Assembly: GCA_017522785.1 (NCBI GenBank)
Contig: JAFWYF010000004.1
Span: 1-55,479 of the forward strand
Source: Bacteroidaceae bacterium
Lineage (GTDB): Bacteria > Bacteroidota > Bacteroidia > Bacteroidales > Bacteroidaceae
Length of the DNA: 55,479 nt
Direction of reading: 5' to 3'
Below, in pieces: positions 17,936-26,085 of this stretch. A model generated the notes under the pieces. It saw only the letters and a list, made by a program, of their open reading frames with translations, ran no database searches and was not told the DNA's origin. Position 1 is the stretch's first letter, and each line of letters starts with the position of its first letter. Both the position numbers and the translations under genes were made by a program.

Positions 17936-19357
17936 GTGAAACTACATATACGAAACATACTATTCATATCTCTACTGCTTACCATTGGCCTATGCGGATG
18001 TGCTAGTCGCAAGAAGAACACGGCTCAAACACGTATGTATCATGCATTCTTTGCGAAATATAATACATATTACAATGGAAATGTTTCATATAAAAAGGCT
18101 AAAAAAGAGCAGATTAATCAGCACAAAGACAACTATCTGGAACAATTGCCACTGCTCATTGTAAGCAACACAAGCACACGTTCAATTGGTTCTTCGGATT
18201 ACGACCGTGCAATAGAGAAATCGCAAAAGGCTATAAAAAACCACTCTATAAAAAAGAAGCCTATTAGAAAAGCTGGAGAAAAACTATCTGCAAAGAAAAA
18301 AAAGTTCTTTGCACAAAAAGAGTTCAACCCTTTCTTGTGGAAAGCATGGATGATGATGGCAAATTCCTATTTCGAGAAAGGCGAATTCACCGAAGCTGCA
18401 AGTACATACATATACATAACACGATTATATGAGAACGACCCAAAGGTTATGGCAATGGCACGCATAGGCCTAGCAAAGTGTTATACCGAAATGGACTGGT
18501 TGTATGAAGCGGAGGACCTTATTGCGCGAATACGTCGCGACAGTGTGCCCGATGCGCAGGAGCCGGAATTAGCACGCGCACAAGCCAATCTTTTGATAAA
18601 GCAAGAGAGATACAGCGAAGCACTACCTCTTTTGGAAAAAGCCATAAAAAGAAAAGATGCAACATCGCGCGAGAAAGCACGTGAATTCTACCTTATGGGA
18701 CAACTGTATCGCGAACTAGGGGACAACACCGCGGCATTTAAAAGTTTTGGAAAAACAATCTCAAAGAACCCTCCATACGAACTGGAATTCAATGCAAGGA
18801 TAAGACAAACCGAGACTGTAACCAACGAGGACAAGAAAAAGATAATTCGCTCGTTACAACGAATGTTGAAATCGCCAAAGAACGAAGATTACATATCGCA
18901 ACTACACTACGCGATAGGTAACCTGCACATGAGTTCCAAAGACACTATAGAGGCCATTAAATCGTACGAGACAGGTGTTGCGGAGGGTGCTAGCAGTGGA
19001 TACGGCACAGCAATGCTACATCTTTCATTAGCAAAAATCTATTGGGAGCAGGAACGTTTCTCTAAATCGGATGCCAACTACAAGAAGGCTATTAACATGA
19101 TTGACAAAGAGAGCGATGATTACAAACTACACAAACATCGTTCGGATATTCTACCCGACTTAGTAACACACACAGACATTATAGAGGAGAACAGCGAACT
19201 ACTCTATTGGGCATCACTGAGTGAAGAGGAGCTTATACCATTGATTGACAAAAAAATTGAATTTGCAAAGTGGGAAGAAGAGTTACGCAAAAAAACTGAG
19301 AAGAAAGAAGTAAGAGGCCGGAGGTTCTGCCGGCAACGATCTTGCCGCGGCAAGTAA
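17936..19357 (+). CDS. porW: PorW/SprE-like TPR lipoprotein, N-terminal fragment (gene split by frameshift)
   Basis: 473 codons from a GTG start. The N-terminus (VKLHIRNILFISLLLTIGLC then GC) is a lipoprotein signal with lipid-bearing C22. Tetratricopeptide-like helical repeats occupy about 120-430 (for example FLWKAWMMMANSYFEKGEFT and AREFYLMGQLYRELGDNTAA). In T9SS bacteria, PorW/SprE is an outer-membrane-associated lipoprotein needed for type IX secretion. The last residues (VRGRRFCRQRSCRGK) are Arg/Cys-rich, unlike the rest, because the frame has shifted: removing T19311 gives codons for KKEEEAGGSAGNDLAAASN and continues without a stop into the next fragment. It is either a recent pseudogene or a sequence error. 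The symbol rests on pattern recognition and the porX neighbour. Confidence 0.8.
   Translation: MKLHIRNILFISLLLTIGLCGCASRKKNTAQTRMYHAFFAKYNTYYNGNVSYKKAKKEQINQHKDNYLEQLPLLIVSNTSTRSIGSSDYDRAIEKSQKAIKNHSIKKKPIRKAGEKLSAKKKKFFAQKEFNPFLWKAWMMMANSYFEKGEFTEAASTYIYITRLYENDPKVMAMARIGLAKCYTEMDWLYEAEDLIARIRRDSVPDAQEPELARAQANLLIKQERYSEALPLLEKAIKRKDATSREKAREFYLMGQLYRELGDNTAAFKSFGKTISKNPPYELEFNARIRQTETVTNEDKKKIIRSLQRMLKSPKNEDYISQLHYAIGNLHMSSKDTIEAIKSYETGVAEGASSGYGTAMLHLSLAKIYWEQERFSKSDANYKKAINMIDKESDDYKLHKHRSDILPDLVTHTDIIEENSELLYWASLSEEELIPLIDKKIEFAKWEEELRKKTEKKEVRGRRFCRQRSCRGK
19311..19311 (+). other. Probable single-base insertion splitting the PorW/SprE-like gene
   Basis: The sequence reads AAG AAA GAA GTA AGA GGC in the upstream frame. 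Deleting T19311 gives AAG AAA GAA GAA GAG GCC GGA GGT, which joins the upstream frame exactly to the frame of the downstream fragment and yields 941 codons plus stop. In the downstream frame, the stop containing this T (TAA, 19311-19313) is the last stop before the fragment, so a shift must lie here or within the next 45 nt. Confidence 0.7.
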
Positions 19358-19367
19358 TGCTGCCAAT

Positions 19368-20762
19368 ATGACAATTGCGAACAGCAATGAGCAAGAGTTA
19401 TGGTATTTCTATAACCCTCAATTGGTAGCCCAAGGAATAAAAAGTTTCTCTAACACATGGGGAAATAGGACCTTAAAAGATTTTTGGCGATTGAGCAAAG
19501 AGAATATCTCTTTTGCTATGCAAGACAGCATACAGAATGACAGCACCGATATAGCAATATCTAACGACTCTTTGACCGTTGCACTATCTGATTCCATTGC
19601 ATTAGAAGAGATTGAGGAAGATACATTGTCTACAGACCCGACAACGCGAGAATACTACTTGGGAAGAATTCCACACGATGATGAGACAAAAGCCGAGATG
19701 CACAAGAAATTAAGTGATGCCATTTTTAATTCAGCACTTGTCTTTGAGGAGAAACTTGGGGATAAGGAGTTGGCGCTATCATATTGGGAACGACTTGTAA
19801 ATGAGTATCCTGAATACGATAAAATGTCGGACGTATATTATCATCTATATCTATCTTGTTCGCGTTGGGAAGAGAGCGAGAAGGCCGAATTATATCGAAA
19901 CATGCTACTGACAACATATCCCGATAGCACAGTAACAATAAAAATACAAGACCCGGACTTCTTTGAAAGCGTTGCTGTCAAAGAACACAAAGAAGACTCT
20001 ATTTATGTCGAAAGTTACGAACTATTCAAAAAGAAACTTTATGCACAAGTTATAGAGAATAATAGTTATGCAACAAAGAAATATCCCAAGGGGAAACATC
20101 GTGCCCGTTTCATGTTTATAGATGCTCTCTCGAAACTCTATAACGGACAGCAAGATGAAGCTCTAGAGGCAATTGAGAATCTCGCAACAGAATTCTCCGA
20201 GGAGGAGATTACAGCAATGGCGCAAGAGATTTCGACAGGAGTAAAAGAGGGACGCCTGCTCAACAGTGGAATATCGCTATCCATTTGGGAGCGTAAAAGC
20301 GATGGAACAATAAAGGGCGACATGGACAGTGTTCCTGAATTTAGCAGTGAACGCAATGAACCATATTACTTTATTCTTGCATACCCCAACGACTCGTTAG
20401 ACGAAAAACGTCTGTTATTCGAGATTGCCCGTTATAACTTCTCACGATACATGGTGCGTAATTTTAAAATGGAGTTTAACAAGCAGGCGGCAATTACTTT
20501 GTTAGAGATAAAAGAGTTCTTGAACTTTGACGAAGCATTCATTTATAGGAAACGACTATATTCGAATGGAGATATGGCAAGATTACTAGAAGGTATAAAC
20601 GCTTTTATAATATCAAAATCGAACCTTGATTTGTTATTGAATTACTATAGTTTTGATGACTATAGAAAGTTCTACGAGGAGAATCTGCAGAACATCCCCG
20701 AGCCGGAGATAGATGGATATACCCTTGATGAACCCGACTACGAAATTACCAAAGAACAATAA
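19368..20762 (+). CDS. porW: PorW/SprE-like TPR lipoprotein, C-terminal fragment (gene split by frameshift)
   Basis: 464 codons from the first ATG, but the open frame reaches back to 19314 and encodes EAGGSAGNDLAAASNAAN before that Met, a continuation of the preceding fragment. The start of this piece has no signal peptide, consistent with it being the second half of one protein. It contains NEQELWYFYNPQLVAQGIKS and further helical TPR-like repeats (about 130-300). An ATG that overlaps the upstream stop (TAATG at 19355-19359) is in a third frame, so it cannot restart this piece. The fragment ends 11 nt before porX. Confidence 0.8.
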   Translation: MTIANSNEQELWYFYNPQLVAQGIKSFSNTWGNRTLKDFWRLSKENISFAMQDSIQNDSTDIAISNDSLTVALSDSIALEEIEEDTLSTDPTTREYYLGRIPHDDETKAEMHKKLSDAIFNSALVFEEKLGDKELALSYWERLVNEYPEYDKMSDVYYHLYLSCSRWEESEKAELYRNMLLTTYPDSTVTIKIQDPDFFESVAVKEHKEDSIYVESYELFKKKLYAQVIENNSYATKKYPKGKHRARFMFIDALSKLYNGQQDEALEAIENLATEFSEEEITAMAQEISTGVKEGRLLNSGISLSIWERKSDGTIKGDMDSVPEFSSERNEPYYFILAYPNDSLDEKRLLFEIARYNFSRYMVRNFKMEFNKQAAITLLEIKEFLNFDEAFIYRKRLYSNGDMARLLEGINAFIISKSNLDLLLNYYSFDDYRKFYEENLQNIPEPEIDGYTLDEPDYEITKEQ

Positions 20763-20773
20763 AAACAAAACAG

Positions 20774-22324
20774 ATGATATACAAACTGCTTTGGGCCGAT
20801 GATGAGATAGAACTACTGAACGGTCATATAATATTCTTAAAGTCTAAAGGCTACGAGGTTACAACCGTAACAAACGGCTTAGACGCTGTAGAGGCATGCA
20901 AGAACGAGACTTTCGACCTTGTGCTGCTTGACGAAAACATGCCCGGCTTGAGCGGTTTAGAGACACTGATACAGATTAAAGAGATATTGCCTGCAACACC
21001 AATAGTAATGGTTACAAAAAGTGAAGAGGAGGATATTATGGAAGAGGCTATTGGTTCCAAGATTGCCGATTACCTGATAAAGCCTGTGAACCCCAACCAG
21101 ATACTATTGTCTTTAAAAAAGAATATTCACAAGAAAGAAATTGTTACTGAAAAGACAAACAGCGCCTACCAACAGAACTTTGGAAAATTGGGAATGCAAA
21201 TATCCGAGTCCTTAAACATAGAAGATTGGATAGATGTATATAAAAAGATAGTCTACTGGGAATTTGAGCTTGAAAGTGCGGACGACAGCATGCACGAGAT
21301 GTTACAAGCTCAAAAGAGCGAAGCAAATTCAATGTTCGCCCGCTTTATTAAGAAGAATTACATGAATTGGATGGGTAGCGACAGAAGCGAACGTCCAATG
21401 ATGAGCAACGACATATTTCGCGAGCGCATATTTCCACTCCTAGACCGTGGTGAAAAGGTGTTTCTCATTGTAATCGACAATTTTCGTTACGACCAATGGA
21501 AAGTGCTTGCCAATGAAATTGGTGGAATGTTCGCAATTGAAGAGGAGTTATACACAAGTATATTACCAACTGCAACACAATATGCGAGAAATGCAATATT
21601 CTCGGGATTAATGCCATCACAAATAAAGAGTATGTTTCCACATTTGTGGGTAGATGAAGAAGAGGATGAAGGGAAAAATCTTAATGAAGAGGCATTGATA
21701 GAGACCCAGATAGCTCGCTATCGTCGTAAGGACAGTTTCTCGTACAACAAAGTATTAAACTCATCTGCAGCCGATAAATACTTGGATACTATAAACAATT
21801 TGTCGGGAAACAACCTGAATATTTTGGTAATGAACTTTATAGATATACTATCGCATGCCCGAACAGAATCGATGATGGTTAGAGAATTAGCATCGAACGA
21901 GGCGGCATACCGTTCTATTACTCATTCTTGGATACGCCATTCGGCTATTACACGCCTGTTTAAATACCTTGCAGATAGTAACTACACCGTTATAATTACC
22001 ACCGACCACGGAAGTGTTCAGGTAAATAACCCAACAAAAGTTGTAGGCGACAAAAATACAAATACCAATCTTAGATATAAACTTGGCAAAACACTAAACT
22101 ACAACCCCAAAGAGGTATTCGAGGTGAAAGAGCCGGCGAAAGCATTCTTGCCTGCTCCAAACATAAGTACAAGTTATATTTTTGCTACAGGTGAAAACTT
22201 CTTTGCCTATCCCAACAACTACAACTATTATGTATCGTATTACAAGGATACGTTTCAACATGGAGGTATCTCACTTGAGGAGATGCTTATACCAATAATA
22301 ACAATGCGTCCAAGAGGGAAATGA
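20774..22324 (+). CDS. porX: PorX-like response regulator with PglZ phosphatase-like domain
   Basis: 516 residues. The receiver domain (1-120) has the acidic pair D9-D10, phospho-acceptor D53 (LLDENMPG), T81 and K103 (LIKPVNP). A helical linker is followed by a PglZ/alkaline-phosphatase-like domain (about 225-515), with candidate metal and catalytic residues D235 (VIDNFR), T266/T268 (PTATQYARNA), D357 and H361 (IDILSHAR) and D411-H412 (TTDHGSV). PorX works with the kinase PorY and an ECF sigma factor to control T9SS genes in Porphyromonas, and can bind zinc and hydrolyse signalling nucleotides. All key residues are intact, in contrast to the split gene before it. It overlaps tsaE by 4 nt (ATGA). 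Confidence 0.92.
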   Translation: MIYKLLWADDEIELLNGHIIFLKSKGYEVTTVTNGLDAVEACKNETFDLVLLDENMPGLSGLETLIQIKEILPATPIVMVTKSEEEDIMEEAIGSKIADYLIKPVNPNQILLSLKKNIHKKEIVTEKTNSAYQQNFGKLGMQISESLNIEDWIDVYKKIVYWEFELESADDSMHEMLQAQKSEANSMFARFIKKNYMNWMGSDRSERPMMSNDIFRERIFPLLDRGEKVFLIVIDNFRYDQWKVLANEIGGMFAIEEELYTSILPTATQYARNAIFSGLMPSQIKSMFPHLWVDEEEDEGKNLNEEALIETQIARYRRKDSFSYNKVLNSSAADKYLDTINNLSGNNLNILVMNFIDILSHARTESMMVRELASNEAAYRSITHSWIRHSAITRLFKYLADSNYTVIITTDHGSVQVNNPTKVVGDKNTNTNLRYKLGKTLNYNPKEVFEVKEPAKAFLPAPNISTSYIFATGENFFAYPNNYNYYVSYYKDTFQHGGISLEEMLIPIITMRPRGK

Positions 22325-22758
22325 CCATGAGAGAGAAAATAATTGAAATAGCAACCCTAGCCGACTACCCCATTGCAGCTAAGGAATTTATAGACAACAT
22401 GCAAAATAATCATATTTTTGCATTCTATGGTAAAATGGGTTCAGGAAAGACGACCTTCATAAAAAGTATATGCGAAGAGCTTGGTGTGCAAGATACTATA
22501 AATTCACCCACATTCGCTATAGTAAACGAATACGAGGATGCCAACAGAAACACAATCTTTCATTTCGATTTCTATAGGATAAAGAGCATTGCCGAGGTAT
22601 ACAACATGGGATACGAAGAGTATCTATACAGCAATGCATACAGTTTTATAGAATGGCCTGAACTTATTGAAGAACTACTCCCCGAAGAGTGTGTAAAGGT
22701 ATATATCGAAGAGGGAGAGAACGAAAAGCGCATAGTAAGAATAGTTTCAGAAAAATGA
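22321..22758 (+). CDS. tsaE: tRNA threonylcarbamoyladenosine biosynthesis ATPase TsaE
   Basis: 145 residues. The P-loop GKMGSGKT (37-44) is followed by the TsaE-typical INSPTFAIVNEY, HFDFYRIKS and FIEWPELIEELLPE. TsaE is the ATPase that, with TsaB and TsaD, completes the t6A modification at position 37 of tRNAs reading ANN codons; length is normal. The ATG overlaps the porX stop (ATGA), although a second Met two codons later is possible. Housekeeping gene embedded in the porW-porX transcript. Confidence 0.95.
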   Translation: MTMREKIIEIATLADYPIAAKEFIDNMQNNHIFAFYGKMGSGKTTFIKSICEELGVQDTINSPTFAIVNEYEDANRNTIFHFDFYRIKSIAEVYNMGYEEYLYSNAYSFIEWPELIEELLPEECVKVYIEEGENEKRIVRIVSEK

Positions 22759-22764
22759 TATAAT

Positions 22765-23091
22765 ATGAAAATTAACGCAAACGCATCGGGAACAAGAACC
22801 ATTGAGGTTAATGAACAGATGTTTTTAACAGTAAAAAAATATTCTTTATTCGAAAGAATAGCCAACAGTATAGGAATCGTAGACGAAGATATTCTTGAGA
22901 AACTACGTTGCACCGTTCGTTCGTTAATTGCATCGCAAGAGGAGGACTCAAAAGCCCTGCTTGAACTTGCATTAGTGCTATACAACGACAACATGAAGGC
23001 ACTTGGACTTAGCAACCTTATAGCGGCATATAACAGTTGGTTGGTAGAACAACCCACCGAAGAAGAGAAAACAGAAACATGCAATGAATAA
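22765..23091 (+). CDS. Small conserved-looking hypothetical protein
   Basis: 108 residues, no family recognised. It has no signal peptide or membrane segment. The first third (KINANASGTRTIEVNEQMFL) is polar and beta-prone; the rest is helical with an acidic C-terminus (EQPTEEEKTETCNE). It starts 6 nt after tsaE and overlaps the following radical SAM gene by 8 nt, so it is almost certainly translated as part of the operon. Nothing more can be said about function. Confidence 0.8.
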   Translation: MKINANASGTRTIEVNEQMFLTVKKYSLFERIANSIGIVDEDILEKLRCTVRSLIASQEEDSKALLELALVLYNDNMKALGLSNLIAAYNSWLVEQPTEEEKTETCNE

Positions 23092-24940
23092 CCACAAACC
23101 AACTGATTGGCTACCCACGACACGTAAAGAGGCACAGATGCGTGGTTGGGACGAAATGGACGTTGTCATAATAAGTGGCGATGCCTATGTAGACCACCCC
23201 TCATTTGGTGCTGCCGTAATAGGACGACTGTTAGAAGCCGAAGGATTACGTGTGGCTATTGTTCCGCAACCCAATTGGCAAGACGATTTACGCGATTTTA
23301 AGAAGATGGGACGTCCACGTCTTTTCTTTGGTATATCGGCTGGTTGCATGGACTCCATGGTAAACAAATACACAGCAGCCAAACGTTTTCGTTCCGAGGA
23401 CGCATATTCTCCAAATGGGAAACATAGCATGCGCCCGGAGTATGCTACAACCGTCTATTCAACAATACTAAAGAAGTTATTCCCCGATTCGGCAGTTGTG
23501 ATTGGAGGAATAGAAGCATCGATGCGTCGCTTTACACATTACGACTATTGGCAAGACACACTAAAAAAGAGTATTCTGATAGATAGCAAAGCCGATATAC
23601 TTGTATATGGAATGGGCGAACAGCCCATTTTAGCAATTGCTGATGCTATGCAACAAGAATTAAGCAATAGTGGAGCCGAATACATTACTGCTAACAAAGC
23701 AAGGGAATTGGTTGCCAATATAAGACAAACCGGATACCTGATTGAAAAAAAAGGGATAGTAGTAGACGAAGAGAGCGACAAGATGCTCTTTGCACACTCT
23801 GCATGTATTAAAAGCAAAGAGATGCAGGCTGCAAATTTCCTATCTATCGAAAAGGAATCTAACAGAGTGAATGCAAAAAGGTTGATACAAGAGTATGACG
23901 AAGGATATGTAGTGGTAAACCCTCCTTATCCAACAATGACAACCGAACAACTCGACCATAGCTTCGACCTGCCCTATACACGTCTGCCACATCCAAAATA
24001 CAATGGCAAACGTATTCCTGCATACGACATGATAAAATTCTCGGTGAACATTCATAGAGGATGCTTTGGTGGTTGCTCTTTTTGTACGATATCGGCACAC
24101 CAAGGAAAGTTCATTGCCAATCGCAGCGAACGTAGCATACTGAATGAGGTTAAAGAGATTTGCAAGATGCCCGATTTCAAAGGCTATCTGTCGGATTTGG
24201 GAGGACCATCGGCAAACATGTACATGATGCGTGGAAAAAATAGTGAGATGTGCGCAAAATGTTCACGTTCTTCATGTATTCAGCCCAAAATTTGCCCCAA
24301 CCTCAATACAGACCACACAGCTCTGCTGAACCTATACAAAAAGGTTGATGCCATTCCACAAATAAAGAAGAGTTTTATTGGAAGCGGAGTCAGATACGAC
24401 ATGCTTCTGCACAGAAGTGGAGATAAAGAGATAGACAATGCTACTGAACGCTATACCGAGGAACTTATAAAAAACCATGTTAGCGGACGTTTGAAAGTAG
24501 CTCCGGAGCACACGAATGACGCCGTACTTAAACTAATGCGTAAGCCTTCATTCAAACAGTTCCATGAGTTCAAACGCATCTTCGACCGCATAAATAGCAA
24601 ATATAATCTAAAACAGCAGATTATTCCATATTTTATCAGCAGTCATCCGGGAAGTACAGTGGAGAGTATGGCTGAATTAGCCACAGAGACAAAACAGATG
24701 AATTTTCATTTGGAACAGGTACAAGATTTCACACCCACTCCCATGACCATGTCTACAGAGATGTACTACACAGGTATAAACCCTGAAACAAAGAAGGATG
24801 TATATTGTGCGCGTACCATGCACGACAAAGAGGCACAAAGAATGTTTTTCTTTTGGTATAAGCCCGAGGAACAGAAGAACATAAGGAATATTCTAAAAAG
24901 AATGGGGCGTACCGACCTGCTGAAAAAACTAAAACTCTAG
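23084..24940 (+). CDS. YgiQ family (UPF0313) radical SAM protein
   Basis: 618 residues. The radical SAM cluster motif C327-x3-C331-x2-C334 lies in HRGCFGGCSFCTISAHQGK, with the N-terminal UPF0313-type domain before it (GDAYVDHPSFGAAVIGR; GGIEASMRRFTHYDYW). A further Cys set (C390, C393, C398, C404) follows the core and could hold a second cluster. DYDYW-like and VQDFTPTPMTMSTEMYYTG segments are typical of YgiQ proteins. The substrate is unknown for the family. It overlaps the previous gene by 8 nt and ends at a strong bidirectional terminator, closing the operon. Confidence 0.93.
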   Translation: MNNHKPTDWLPTTRKEAQMRGWDEMDVVIISGDAYVDHPSFGAAVIGRLLEAEGLRVAIVPQPNWQDDLRDFKKMGRPRLFFGISAGCMDSMVNKYTAAKRFRSEDAYSPNGKHSMRPEYATTVYSTILKKLFPDSAVVIGGIEASMRRFTHYDYWQDTLKKSILIDSKADILVYGMGEQPILAIADAMQQELSNSGAEYITANKARELVANIRQTGYLIEKKGIVVDEESDKMLFAHSACIKSKEMQAANFLSIEKESNRVNAKRLIQEYDEGYVVVNPPYPTMTTEQLDHSFDLPYTRLPHPKYNGKRIPAYDMIKFSVNIHRGCFGGCSFCTISAHQGKFIANRSERSILNEVKEICKMPDFKGYLSDLGGPSANMYMMRGKNSEMCAKCSRSSCIQPKICPNLNTDHTALLNLYKKVDAIPQIKKSFIGSGVRYDMLLHRSGDKEIDNATERYTEELIKNHVSGRLKVAPEHTNDAVLKLMRKPSFKQFHEFKRIFDRINSKYNLKQQIIPYFISSHPGSTVESMAELATETKQMNFHLEQVQDFTPTPMTMSTEMYYTGINPETKKDVYCARTMHDKEAQRMFFFWYKPEEQKNIRNILKRMGRTDLLKKLKL

Positions 24941-24941
24941 C

Positions 24942-24990
24942 ATATAAAAAGTACTCAGCAAACGAAATGTTTGCTGAGTACTTTTTATAT
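24942..24990. terminator. Bidirectional terminator between ygiQ-like gene and rubredoxin
   Basis: A perfect 22-bp inverted repeat (24942-24963 and 24969-24990) with a 5-nt loop. The core GTACTCAGCAAAC/GTTTGCTGAGTAC is flanked by an A-rich left arm and T-rich right arm, so both converging transcripts can end here. Confidence 0.9.
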
Positions 24991-24998
24991 TGGAAATC

Positions 24999-25163
24999 TT
25001 ACTCTTCAACAGGTTCAAAATCCTCTTTACCTACTCCACATAGGGGGCATACCCAATCCTCGGGAATATCCTCAAACGCGGTTCCGGGCTCTATACCCGA
25101 CTCGGGGTCGCCAATCTCAGGGTCATAAACCCACTGGCATACTGAACAAAAATATTTCTTCAT
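24999..25163 (-). CDS. Rubredoxin
   Basis: 54 residues on the minus strand. The iron-binding pairs are C6-x2-C9 ([16 protein letters not shown]) and C39-x2-C42 ([11 protein letters not shown]). Rubredoxin is a small one-iron electron carrier, often used by anaerobes for oxygen or peroxide reduction; its partner here is unknown. It has its own -7 element (TATATTTG, 25256-25263) and converges on the bidirectional terminator. All four Cys and the usual aromatic residues (Y4, Y13, W37) are present. Confidence 0.96.
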   Translation of the reverse strand: MKKYFCSVCQWVYDPEIGDPESGIEPGTAFEDIPEDWVCPLCGVGKEDFEPVEE

Positions 25164-25255
25164 AACTTTACATTTTAATTATTACACAATTTGCAAATAA
25201 AACATCCTTATGCCTTTTACAGCAAATTAAGTTTCGCTCTATTTGTATCACCTTA

Positions 25256-25263
25256 CAAATATA
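25256..25263 (-). promoter_or_regulatory. -7 promoter element of rubredoxin
   Basis: TATATTTG on the minus strand, a perfect TAnnTTTG match about 93 nt upstream of the rubredoxin ATG. No -33 TTTG is seen at normal spacing. Confidence 0.5.
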
Positions 25264-25320
25264 ACAACTTTTTCTATTATTTGTTTTTATTTGAACAATA
25301 TTATGAAAAATTTATTTTTA

Positions 25321-26025
25321 TTACGGTAAATATTTGTTGATTATCGTACGCATACCCTCAGACGCTCCGGCTTTGATTATTACTACATTGCGTACCGAAT
25401 TTACATGAACATCATTTGGGTCTATCAAATAGACAGGTACTGAATTTGGTACATAATTGAGCAACCCTGCAGCAGGATATACGTTTAGAGAGGTACCTAT
25501 TATTAAAAACATGTCGATATCATTTAATGCCATTATAGCATCTTCTATACGTGGAACTGCCTCACCAAACCAAACAATGTATGGGCGTAATTGCGAGCCA
25601 TCGGCACACATATCACCTAGTTCGATATATGGTTCTTCGGGCGACAATTCGCGCACATAACGCATATCTTGCGAATTATGCGATGAACAGACTTTAGTAA
25701 GTTCACCATGTAAATGTATCACATTTGTAGAGCCGGCACGTTCGTGGAGATTATCGACATTCTGGGTAATTACACAGACATCATAATCCTTTTCCAGAGA
25801 GGCAATGAGCATATGCCCTTCGTTTGGTTCCACTGTGGAAAGTTCATTGCGACGTTTCTTGTAGAATTCCAAGACCAAAGAGGGATTGGCAATGAAACCT
25901 TCGGGAGTTGCCACCTGCTCAACAGGATATTCATCCCATAGGCCTCCGCCACCACGAAATGTGCCCAATCCGCTCTCTACACTCATTCCGGCACCGGTTA
26001 GTATCGCTATTCTTTTTTTAGCCAT
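25321..26025 (-). CDS. Sir2 family NAD-dependent protein deacylase
   Basis: 234 residues. NAD-binding motifs GAGMSVESGLGTFR (11-24) and TQNVDNLHERAG (87-98) and catalytic H106 in HLHGEL are intact, so it should remove acyl groups from lysines using NAD. Y55 and R58 (FYKKRR) fit the Y-x2-R signature of desuccinylating, CobB/SIRT5-type enzymes. The zinc-ribbon Cys are reduced: only C113 and C140 remain where four are usual, so the zinc site is probably lost or altered. It is preceded by the susD terminator and followed by rubredoxin, both on the same strand. Confidence 0.93.
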   Translation of the reverse strand: MAKKRIAILTGAGMSVESGLGTFRGGGGLWDEYPVEQVATPEGFIANPSLVLEFYKKRRNELSTVEPNEGHMLIASLEKDYDVCVITQNVDNLHERAGSTNVIHLHGELTKVCSSHNSQDMRYVRELSPEEPYIELGDMCADGSQLRPYIVWFGEAVPRIEDAIMALNDIDMFLIIGTSLNVYPAAGLLNYVPNSVPVYLIDPNDVHVNSVRNVVIIKAGASEGMRTIINKYLP

Positions 26026-26042
26026 AAACAGATATATTAAAC

Positions 26043-26076
26043 ATATCGGGAAGTAATTTAGATTACTTCCCGATAT
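26043..26076 (-). terminator. Terminator of the fasciclin-SusC-SusD operon
   Basis: A perfect 14-bp inverted repeat (ATATCGGGAAGTAA, 6-nt loop, TTACTTCCCGATAT) 9 nt past the susD stop on the minus strand. The following T-rich stretch (GTTTAATAT) is modest. Confidence 0.75.
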
Positions 26077-26085
26077 TATAATTAA

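Noticed and set aside
19355-19359. TAATG stop-start overlap in the split PorW/SprE-like gene as a reinitiation site, or programmed frameshifting
   Set aside because: That ATG is in the third frame, not that of the downstream fragment, and no slippery heptamer or stop-driven shift site is visible; a plain 1-nt insertion explains the data better.
22572-23135. 187-codon minus-strand ORF across tsaE and the following genes
   Set aside because: Overlaps three real genes on the other strand; Ser-rich shadow sequence.
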